Assembly: GCA_017398945.1 (NCBI GenBank)
Contig: JAFQES010000006.1
Span: 1 to 37,930 of the forward strand
DNA length: 37,930 nt
Direction of reading: 5' to 3'
Source: Bacilli bacterium
GTDB taxonomy: Bacteria; Bacillota_I; Bacilli_A; RF39; UBA660
The position numbers and the translations under genes were made by a program. The notes under the pieces were generated by a model that did not search any database, was not told the DNA's origin, and worked only from the letters and a program-made list of their open reading frames with translations. Positions 31,586 to 37,930 of the stretch are shown piece by piece (the stretch's first letter is position 1; each line of letters starts with the position of its first letter).

Positions 31586-31911
31586 TGTAAAGAGGTTGGT
31601 AAAAAGTTTACACTTATTATTAATTTAGGTATAATAGAGGCATAATATGAATAATTTGGAATCAAAAAGAAATTATAAGCATAAATGCAATAAAAGAAAA
31701 GTTTTGGCCGATAATATAATAAAGTAAAAATATGATTTGGATTATAAAGTATTAACTTTTAGAAACAAGATTATCTGCCTAAAGATTTTCAAGAAGTAAT
31801 AAAGCAAGATCTTAGAAAAAGAGTAAATAATAAAAATATATAAATAATTGTTGTTGTGCTTAAATAATAATTTATAGTATAATGTAAAACGAAAAAGAAA
31901 GAGGTGCTATT
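31586..31911 (+). promoter_or_regulatory. Intergenic region before mraY with two promoters and remnant ORFs
   Basis: Promoter 1 has TTTACA (31607-31612), 17 bp, TATAAT (31630-31635). It would transcribe a 26-codon ORF (start at 31647, MNNLESKRNYKHK...) with no recognised relative. Promoter 2 has TTGTGC (31854-31859), 18 bp, TATAAT (31878-31883), and serves mraY. A short frame around 31780-31842 (PKDFQEVIKQDLRKR) looks like the end of a decayed gene. No terminator is evident after the PBP. Confidence 0.55.
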
Positions 31912-32904
31912 ATGCTTGTATTAGCCAAAACAGTGATGGCTATGATGTTGGGGTTTGCTAGTTCAATTGTTTTAGGATTAGTTGTAATTCCGGTATTAAG
32001 AAAATTACATATAGGACAAAGCGTTAGTAAGACAATAAATGAAAGACATTTAAAAAAAAATGGAACTCCAACTATGGGAGGGCTAATTTTTATTGGGGCC
32101 ACGTTAGCATCTTTAGTATTTTTGTACTTTAGAGGAAGCATTGAGATAAGCCACAATTTAATTATCTTAGTTTTCGTTTTTTTAGCTTATGCTTTATTAG
32201 GATTTGCTGATGACTGGCTTAAAGTTAAATATAAAAATAATAAAGGGCTTTCAATATCAACTAAATTTCTAATTCAAATGCTTATTGCTTTAGTGTTTTT
32301 CTATATTTTTATGCGTAATGGAGGATCATCAACTTTAGAATTTACTTTTCTAAATTTAGAAATTCCTTTAGGATGGACATTTGGGTTATTCATTTTATTA
32401 GTTTTAGTAGGTAGTAGTAATGCTATAAATATAACTGATGGATTAGATGGCTTGGCAGCCGGTCTTTCTGCAATAGCGTATTTAGCTTTTGGTATTATAG
32501 CTTGGAATACTGGATGGATGGAAGGGTATCAAGAAGTAGCAATATTTTCTTTTATACTAGTAGGGGCTTTATTAGGATTCTTAGTATTTAATTCCCATCC
32601 TGCAAAAGTGTTTATGGGAGATTTAGGGTCATTATCATTAGGCGCTGCTCTTGCAACAATTTCTATATTAACAAGGCATGAATTTTCATTGGTTTTAATA
32701 GGTGGGGTATTTGTTGTTGAAACTTTAAGTAGTTTATTTCAAATAATTGCTATAAAAAAATTTAATAAAAAAATATTAAAGAAGGCTCCTTTACATCATC
32801 ATTTTGAAGAGCTTGGGTGGCCAGAAACTGATATTATAAAATTATTTTGGACAGTAGGATTACTTCTTAGTATGCTAGCTATAACATATGGTGTTTGGTT
32901 ATAA
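31912..32904 (+). CDS. mraY: Phospho-N-acetylmuramoyl-pentapeptide transferase MraY
   Basis: This 330-residue membrane protein has about ten hydrophobic helices and the family motifs: KKNGTPTMGG, the catalytic ADDWLKVKYKN, NITDGLDGLA, FMGDLGSLSLG and PLHHHFEELG. It transfers phospho-MurNAc-pentapeptide from UDP to undecaprenyl phosphate to form lipid I on the inner face of the membrane. AAGAGGTG precedes the ATG. It has its own promoter, so the element upstream need not silence it. Confidence 0.97.
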   Translation: MLVLAKTVMAMMLGFASSIVLGLVVIPVLRKLHIGQSVSKTINERHLKKNGTPTMGGLIFIGATLASLVFLYFRGSIEISHNLIILVFVFLAYALLGFADDWLKVKYKNNKGLSISTKFLIQMLIALVFFYIFMRNGGSSTLEFTFLNLEIPLGWTFGLFILLVLVGSSNAINITDGLDGLAAGLSAIAYLAFGIIAWNTGWMEGYQEVAIFSFILVGALLGFLVFNSHPAKVFMGDLGSLSLGAALATISILTRHEFSLVLIGGVFVVETLSSLFQIIAIKKFNKKILKKAPLHHHFEELGWPETDIIKLFWTVGLLLSMLAITYGVWL

Positions 32905-32906
32905 TT

Positions 32907-32929
32907 AAAGACTTTATAGTCTTTTTTTT
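32907..32929 (+). terminator. Intrinsic terminator after mraY
   Basis: AAAGACT (32907-32913), TTAT loop, AGTCTTT (32918-32924) and a run of T. Confidence 0.85.
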
Positions 32930-32962
32930 GTTTAGAAAAATAAAATTAAATAGGGGAATTGT

Positions 32963-34054
32963 ATGAATAAAAAATGTGATTGGCATTTGTTTGTTTCAGT
33001 TATCATGCTAGCTTCATTTGGTTTAATTATGATTTATTCAGCTAGTGAAATTTGGGCAGCTTACAAATTTAATGATGCATTTAAATACGTTAAAGCACAA
33101 GGGTTATTTTTTGTTGTTGGGATATTTTTAATGTTATTTTTATCTAAATTTGATTATAGATTTTATAAGAAAAAAGCTAACTTAATATTACTTGGGAGTT
33201 TTCTATTATTAGCGTTGGTTTTAATTCCGGGAATAGGTAAAATTAGGAATGGTTCACGTAGTTGGTTTGGAGTTGGGTCTTTTGGTATCCAACCTAGTGA
33301 ATTTGCTAAAATAGGCTTAATTATTTATGTTTCTAAATATCTATCTAATAATCAAAAAAGTTTAAGAGAAATAATTAAAGGAGTATTTCCACTTTTAGGA
33401 GTTATTGCTATCTTTTTTTTACTAATTATGTTAGAACCGGATTTTGGAACTGCAATAGTTATTGTTTTAACTTTAGTTTGTGTAATTTTTGTTTCAGGGG
33501 TTAAATTATCTTTTTTTGTTAAAGTTGGATGCGCTGGATTATTGGGGATAGTGGCGCTTATTATTGCAGCTCCTTATCGAGTCGCTAGAATTTTATCATT
33601 TATTAATCCATGGAGTGATCCATTAGGTAGTGGTTATCAAATCATTCAGTCTTTATATGCAATTGGACCAGGTGGTTTATTAGGACAAGGTTTTTTAGAG
33701 TCTAGACAAAAAAGTTTTTATTTACCTGAACCACAAACTGATTTTATCTTTTCGATTATAAGTGAAGAATTTGGCTTTTTAGGTGTTTTAATAGTTACAG
33801 GATTCTTTTTGTTCATATTTTATCGTTGTATTAATATTGCTTTAAAATGTGATAATTTATTTGGGAAATATTTAGCATTTGGTCTATCTTTTGGATTAAT
33901 TATTCAGGCTTTATTAAATTTAATGGTTGTTGTTAGTGTTATTCCAGTTACAGGTGTAACGTTACCATTTTTATCTTATGGAGGCAGTAGCTTATTAGTA
34001 TCAATGGCATCTGTAGGAATTATTTTGAATATTTCACGTAATGATAATAAATAA
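32963..34054 (+). CDS. ftsW: FtsW/RodA-family peptidoglycan polymerase (SEDS)
   Basis: The 363-residue protein has about ten membrane segments and SEDS landmarks: GSRSWFGVG, IQPSEFAKIG, MLEPDFGTA, PEPQTDFIFSIISEEFG and GVTLPFLSYGGSSL. SEDS proteins polymerise lipid II and pair with a class B PBP. Its position after mraY in the division cluster favours FtsW or SpoVE over RodA. The usual murD gene between mraY and ftsW is absent here. GGGGAATTG precedes the ATG. Confidence 0.93.
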   Translation: MNKKCDWHLFVSVIMLASFGLIMIYSASEIWAAYKFNDAFKYVKAQGLFFVVGIFLMLFLSKFDYRFYKKKANLILLGSFLLLALVLIPGIGKIRNGSRSWFGVGSFGIQPSEFAKIGLIIYVSKYLSNNQKSLREIIKGVFPLLGVIAIFFLLIMLEPDFGTAIVIVLTLVCVIFVSGVKLSFFVKVGCAGLLGIVALIIAAPYRVARILSFINPWSDPLGSGYQIIQSLYAIGPGGLLGQGFLESRQKSFYLPEPQTDFIFSIISEEFGFLGVLIVTGFFLFIFYRCINIALKCDNLFGKYLAFGLSFGLIIQALLNLMVVVSVIPVTGVTLPFLSYGGSSLLVSMASVGIILNISRNDNK

Positions 34055-34143
34055 TAAACTTTTTATAAAAAAATTTTTTATTTATATTTCTAATTTTATA
34101 TTTTATAATATTAAATAGAAATAAATTAAATAGGAAGGTTATT

Positions 34144-34811
34144 ATGGAAAAAGGAAGATTAATTGTAATAGAAGGAGCTTGCGATGGTATTGGAAAAACT
34201 ACACAATATGAGTTATTAAAGCAAAAGTTAGAATTTGAAGGAGAACAGATTGCATATCATCATTTTCCTTCTTATAATACTTATCATGGAGCGCCAGTTG
34301 AAAAATATTTAGCAGGAGAACAGGGCATCCAAGTGAACTTTCGCCGTATTTTATTAATGCTTTATATGCAACAGACAGGGCGATTGCTTGGCATACTAAA
34401 TTAAAAAAATTATATGAAGAAGGAAAAACAATTTTGTTGGATAGATATACGACTTCAAGCTTAATTTATCAAAGTGCTTTAATTGAAAATTATAATAAAA
34501 AAATAGATTTTATTGATTATGTTGTTGATTTTGAATACGAAAGATTGGGGATTCAAAAACCAGATAAAGTAATATTTTTATATGCACCATTTGATTTGAT
34601 TACTGAAATTAGACAAAAAAGAGTTAACTATGAAGGATTAGACAATGATATTCATGAAAAAGATTTAGAATACATGCGAAAGGTTTATGACAGTGCTATG
34701 TTTGTTGCAGATTATTTATCTTGGGAAAAAATCAAATGTAATAATGGAAATGAAATGAGAAGCAGAGAAGATGTGCATAAAGAGGTATACCAGAAAATAA
34801 GAGCAAAATAA
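34144..34811 (+). pseudogene. tmk: dTMP kinase gene with a one-base frameshift
   Basis: The first frame starts MEKGRLIVIEGACDGIGKTTQ (P-loop) and is homologous to thymidylate kinase up to AGEQGI near 34329. From there the family sequence continues in another frame as PSELSPYFINALYATDRAIAWHTK and then DRYTTSSLIYQSAL to the end at 34811. The text reads GGCATCCAAGT; one extra C (ATC CCA AGT) would restore the frame, so a base is missing from a CCC run at 34329-34331. With the frame repaired the protein has about 222 residues, normal for the bacterial enzymes of this type. dTMP kinase is normally essential, so this is a sequencing error, a recent mutation, or another copy exists. Confidence 0.88.
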
Positions 34812-34840
34812 TTGAACATCACTATTAATTGTGATATATT
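34812..34840 (+). promoter_or_regulatory. Promoter of the CFI-box protein gene
   Basis: TTGAAC (34812-34817) and TATATT (34835-34840) with 17-bp spacing. ATCAC/GTGAT inverted repeats lie in the spacer. Confidence 0.6.
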
Positions 34841-34865
34841 ACTAACCATTAAGTGAGGAAATAAT

Positions 34866-35486
34866 ATGGCAGAAGTATGTGGAACTTGTATGTTTTTGGA
34901 TAAAGATAGTTATAGAGAACATTCTTATTTAGGTAGGCAATGGAAAACATATCATTGCAAAGAATGTGGTGGATATCATGAGGAAACAGATAAAGGATGC
35001 AGATATTATAAAGAGTCATTATCGTCTGGAAAGGGACGAGAAGATTGTTTTATAACAACAGTTGTCGTAAATAGTTTAGGGTATCAAGATGATTGTATTG
35101 TTTTAAGGACTTTGAGGAATTTTAGAGATGAAATATTACAACCAGATAATGAAAAACAAAATATTTTACTTGAATATGATGTACTTGGTCCTTTAATTAG
35201 TGATAGCCTTAAAAATGATCCTAATAGTAAAAGGTTATGTCATAGTATAATGTATAGTTATTTGTTGCCAATAACAAAAATGATTAAATATGAAAAAGAT
35301 AATTTAAAAGCAATTGCATGTTATACAGCGATGGTAATGCAATTAAAAACTCATTATGGGCTAAATATCGACCCGCTAGAGTGGCAATATGTTAATGGGG
35401 TAGAGGCTTCAAAAATGGGTAAAGGATATTCTGAATTTACTCAACATTTAAAGGGATTAACTAGAAATAGAATTCATGTAAAATAA
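34866..35486 (+). CDS. Zinc-ribbon protein with CFI-box domain
   Basis: The first ~55 residues have cysteine pairs (CGTCMF, CKECGG) and a further Cys (GCRYY), suggesting a zinc-binding module. After a Gly/Arg linker comes CFITTVV with DDCIVLRTLRNFRDEIL, the pattern of the CFI-box domain (CFITTA...C..L..FRD). That domain occurs in many small bacterial proteins of unknown function. There is no signal peptide or membrane segment. The gene stands alone with its own promoter. Function is not known. Confidence 0.65.
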   Translation: MAEVCGTCMFLDKDSYREHSYLGRQWKTYHCKECGGYHEETDKGCRYYKESLSSGKGREDCFITTVVVNSLGYQDDCIVLRTLRNFRDEILQPDNEKQNILLEYDVLGPLISDSLKNDPNSKRLCHSIMYSYLLPITKMIKYEKDNLKAIACYTAMVMQLKTHYGLNIDPLEWQYVNGVEASKMGKGYSEFTQHLKGLTRNRIHVK

Positions 35487-35528
35487 CAATTTAAGAATTT
35501 TATAAAGTTAAAAGAGATTGGGAAAAAA

Positions 35529-35557
35529 TTTACAAAATGGGAAAGTTAAATTATAAT
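35529..35557 (+). promoter_or_regulatory. Promoter of the dockerin-tailed protein
   Basis: TTTACA (35529-35534) and TATAAT (35552-35557) with 17-bp spacing, 24 bases before the ATG at 35581. Confidence 0.8.
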
Positions 35558-35580
35558 GTAGTTAAAGAAGGTGATAATTG

Positions 35581-36738
35581 ATGAAAGTATTTAAATTGTT
35601 TTTTACACTAATGATAATATTTACTGGTATAAATTTTATTGAAGCTAAAATTGTTGTTAGTAATGGTGACCAAGCAAAGCTAACTTTGCTTAATGATTAT
35701 AATTATCAAATAGATTTTTATGAATCTAGTAAGTTTTTGGATTCTGAAAATAAAATTGATACCTTGAGTTATACCATTAAATTACCAATTGGAGTTTTGG
35801 CTGAAGATGTTACATATAATATAGCTCCAGGATACAAAATAGTAGAAGAAAAAAAGTTTGATTCCACTTTAGTTCTTAATACATATGGATTTATTGTGCT
35901 GAAAATTCAGAAAGAAAATTTAGAGGAAGGTAAATCCATTTTAACTGAAAATAAAGAAAAAGTATTTTCTATAACTATTGATGGTAATACAGAATATTCT
36001 TCTTGTTCAATGTTTAATATTGTATTAGAAAAAGGAATTGATGATAAAAATAGTAATGCGATGATTGCAAGTATATTCATAGAAAAAAATTTAACTACTT
36101 TAAAGGATAGTTTTGTGATGGGGTTTGATAATAAACTTAGAAAAACAGCTGGGATTTACTTTGATGTTAATAGTGAATATATTAAAATTCCTATATCAGT
36201 TTATGCAGATACTTGTATGACTTCTGTAAATAACAAGATTTTATTTCCTTATAATTTAATTGAAGGACAGGTTATATTTTCGGATAGTTTAACGCTTGTA
36301 GATGTAAAAGAAATATCTCCTTTGATTAGTGATGCTTTTGTTAATAAAGAGTCTGGATATTTTAGTATAGAATATAAAAACAATCAAGATGTTGAATCAT
36401 ACAATGGCCAAAAAGATTTAATTTTAAAATTTAAACGGTCAGATGTAACAGATAATGATGTAAGCTTGGTTAATATGAGTATTACAAATTTTAAATATAA
36501 CAATATAGAGTACAGTGGAGATATAGTAGAAGCGTTACTTATTCCAGGAATATTGGGAGATTGGAATTTAGATGGTAATATAAGTTTGGCGGATTTGTTA
36601 TCTGTAAGACAATATGTTATAGGAAATACTAGTAAATTTACTCTTACTGGATTAGAGGATACCAATGATGATGATAAAATATCATTGGTTGATGTCATTT
36701 GGTTGAGAAAAAAATTAGTCGGATTATCAATAAATTAA
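35581..36738 (+). CDS. Secreted protein with C-terminal dockerin-like repeats
   Basis: A signal peptide (KVFKLFFTLMIIFTGINFIEA) leads to two or more beta-sandwich-like regions of unrecognised family; around residues 190-320 the layout resembles cohesin or immunoglobulin-like modules. The last ~60 residues are a dockerin-like pair: GDWNLDGNISLADLLSVRQY and TNDDDKISLVDVIWLRKKL, ending VGL. ATG 35581 is chosen since AAGGTGA lies six bases before it; the TTG one codon earlier is less likely. It is probably exported and assembled with cohesin partners encoded elsewhere. The tail matches that of the protein at 1-573. Confidence 0.78.
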   Translation: MKVFKLFFTLMIIFTGINFIEAKIVVSNGDQAKLTLLNDYNYQIDFYESSKFLDSENKIDTLSYTIKLPIGVLAEDVTYNIAPGYKIVEEKKFDSTLVLNTYGFIVLKIQKENLEEGKSILTENKEKVFSITIDGNTEYSSCSMFNIVLEKGIDDKNSNAMIASIFIEKNLTTLKDSFVMGFDNKLRKTAGIYFDVNSEYIKIPISVYADTCMTSVNNKILFPYNLIEGQVIFSDSLTLVDVKEISPLISDAFVNKESGYFSIEYKNNQDVESYNGQKDLILKFKRSDVTDNDVSLVNMSITNFKYNNIEYSGDIVEALLIPGILGDWNLDGNISLADLLSVRQYVIGNTSKFTLTGLEDTNDDDKISLVDVIWLRKKLVGLSIN

Positions 36739-36739
36739 G

Positions 36740-36760
36740 CTGACATATGTCAGTTTTTTT
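36740..36760 (+). terminator. Intrinsic terminator after the dockerin-tailed protein
   Basis: CTGACATATGTCAG (36740-36753) is a perfect palindrome followed by seven T. Confidence 0.8.
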
Positions 36761-36793
36761 GATGCCAAAGATTGTCAAAAGAAAATAAAAAGA

Positions 36794-36822
36794 TTGAAGA
36801 ACAAATGGATAAATGGTATACT
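36794..36822 (+). promoter_or_regulatory. Promoter of the adhesin gene
   Basis: TTGAAG (36794-36799) and TATACT (36817-36822) with 17-bp spacing, 24 bases before the ATG at 36847. Confidence 0.7.
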
Positions 36823-36846
36823 GAAAATAGGAAAGTAGGGGTTATA

Positions 36847-37930
36847 ATGAAAAAACTAATTTTGATAATTATGTTGATGTTAGTACTTCCAATAAGTATT
36901 GTAAAAGCAGATAAAGTAGATAAGGTGATATATCAAACATCATTTGAAACTGAAGAAGAAAGAAACTTCTGGGATTTAACAGGAGACTTAGCTGGTGATG
37001 GTAATGTTTGGCAATATAAATCAAGCGAACAAAATGCTGATTACACTGCGCAAGATGGAATATATTCTTTGTATTTTACAGGAATTAGTGAAGAATATTA
37101 TTCTGAATCATTAGCGATAAGTAATCCGATTACAATAAATAATTTTAACCCAGACAGGCAGCATATTAAATTAAATTGGTATGTTTCATATTCAGGTAGA
37201 ACAATCTATCCCTATAGTGTATATATATTTAAAGGTGATGAGACAACTGAAAATATAATATCAGCCGTGAAATACATAGGAGATTATCAGGGTGTATTTT
37301 CAAGTCTTATTTCAAACGCTTACTATTATAAGTGGGTAGATATAACTGATAAACTCAATGAATGGTATCCGGATGATAGTGAAGAAAAAACAATAAGAAT
37401 AGTATTTAAAAGTTCAATGCTATCTGGTACAGAAGTAAAAATAGATGCTGTATCAATAGGAATTTATGCTGGGCTTGAAATAAAAAATTATACATTCGAA
37501 GACGGATTGGAGGGATGGACACCAATCGACTATGATGGTGATGGTCATAATTGGGAAATTTCTTACGATAAGTTGGCTAATAATGGTGGAAATTATATAA
37601 CATCAGCTTCCTATGATTTTGAAGCATTTACACCAGAAAATTATATAATAAGTCCTAAAATAAAAATAGATTCAAAATATGACGAAGTTAAATTAGAATG
37701 GTATGTTGGTGCAAGAAGTGACGAGTATTTTAAAGAACATTATTCAGTATATGTATATAGTGGAACAGAAGAATTAACAAAAGATAACGTTAAAGAACAA
37801 TTAGCAGATGAAAGCATCTCGCAAAAATTACATGAAGAGACATTAAGTACATATGAATTTGTTTTAAAAACATCCCAGTTAGATGAAAAGTTTATAGGAA
37901 AAGAAGTACAGATAATATTTGTTCATCATG
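36847..37930 (+). CDS. Secreted adhesin with tandem Cleaved_Adhesin-like domains (3' truncated by window)
   Basis: The frame is open to the end of the window (361 residues seen). It begins with a signal peptide (MKKLILIIMLMLVLPISIVKA). Two similar modules follow: one from about residue 25 (SFETEEERNFWDLTGD...NVWQYK...LNWYVSY) and a second from about residue 218 (YTFEDGLEGWTPIDYDGDGHNW...LEWYVGA...EHYSVYVYSG). The pattern 'F-E...W...D-x-D-G-D...W...WYV...YSVYV' is that of Cleaved_Adhesin domains known from gingipain-type surface proteins. From 37648 on, the sequence parallels window bases 1-285 at both DNA and protein level, so this protein probably also ends in dockerin repeats. Confidence 0.8.
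   Translation, partial: MKKLILIIMLMLVLPISIVKADKVDKVIYQTSFETEEERNFWDLTGDLAGDGNVWQYKSSEQNADYTAQDGIYSLYFTGISEEYYSESLAISNPITINNFNPDRQHIKLNWYVSYSGRTIYPYSVYIFKGDETTENIISAVKYIGDYQGVFSSLISNAYYYKWVDITDKLNEWYPDDSEEKTIRIVFKSSMLSGTEVKIDAVSIGIYAGLEIKNYTFEDGLEGWTPIDYDGDGHNWEISYDKLANNGGNYITSASYDFEAFTPENYIISPKIKIDSKYDEVKLEWYVGARSDEYFKEHYSVYVYSGTEELTKDNVKEQLADESISQKLHEETLSTYEFVLKTSQLDEKFIGKEVQIIFVHH

Noticed and set aside
31647-31727. 26-codon ORF downstream of the promoter at 31607
   Set aside because: It has no strong ribosome site and no recognised similarity. It is noted as a possible remnant within the intergenic entry and not as a gene.
34434-34811. Separate gene starting at 34434
   Set aside because: It is the second half of dTMP kinase; homologous sequence extends upstream of 34434 in the same frame to the frameshift at 34330.

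Overview
The window is AT-rich DNA from a low-GC Bacillota, probably a gut-associated member of the Bacilli (Erysipelotrichales or RF39-like). This placement rests on the TTGACA/TATAAT promoters, strong AGGAGG ribosome sites, a mraZ-led division cluster, WXG100 secretion substrates and dockerin-tailed surface proteins. TGA is used as a stop, so the code is standard. No rRNA, tRNA, CRISPR array or DDE transposase was recognised.

Layout. Positions 1-573 hold the 3' end of a surface protein with a dockerin-like tail. Positions 627-10433 are a type VII secretion cargo operon: a WXG100 protein, a second Esx-like helical protein, a DUF4176-like protein, a coiled-coil protein, a 2607-residue putative effector ending in a papain-like cysteine peptidase, and a candidate immunity or accessory protein. 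A convergent pair on the minus strand (a glycosylase of the uracil-DNA glycosylase superfamily and an unknown protein) ends at a shared bidirectional terminator. From 11906 the division and wall cluster runs mraZ, rsmH, ftsL and a transpeptidase PBP with a PASTA tail. It is interrupted by a four-gene phosphorelay (two paralogous hybrid histidine kinases, an Hpt protein, and a receiver protein with a degenerate HD-GYP domain). It resumes with a second, SpoVD-like PBP, mraY and ftsW. After these come a frameshifted dTMP kinase gene, a CFI-box protein, a dockerin-tailed protein, and the start of an adhesin closely related to the one at position 1.

The most interesting structure is a 7.9 kb integrative element at 23006-30921 that splits the second PBP gene between its SxN and KTG motifs. 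It carries a DUF4365-like protein, a Fic protein, an M18 aminopeptidase, a truncated HTH protein, two small unknown proteins and a large serine recombinase. Joining the flanks through a shared CA dinucleotide restores an in-frame 635-residue PBP with the family motif TPIQQ. Joining the element ends through the same CA extends the recombinase in frame by 35 residues, to a TAG that is followed at once by an intrinsic terminator. The attachment site therefore appears to lie inside the recombinase gene. Integration swaps the enzyme's C-terminus for nine host-encoded residues and moves its terminator to just behind the truncated PBP. The sequence supports the architecture directly; whether it acts as a switch is inference.

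The small genes of the element also have structured leaders: a promoter followed by a terminator and a two-codon ORF, alternative hairpins, and a ten-base anti-Shine-Dalgarno match. These suggest RNA-level control of the recombinase operon.
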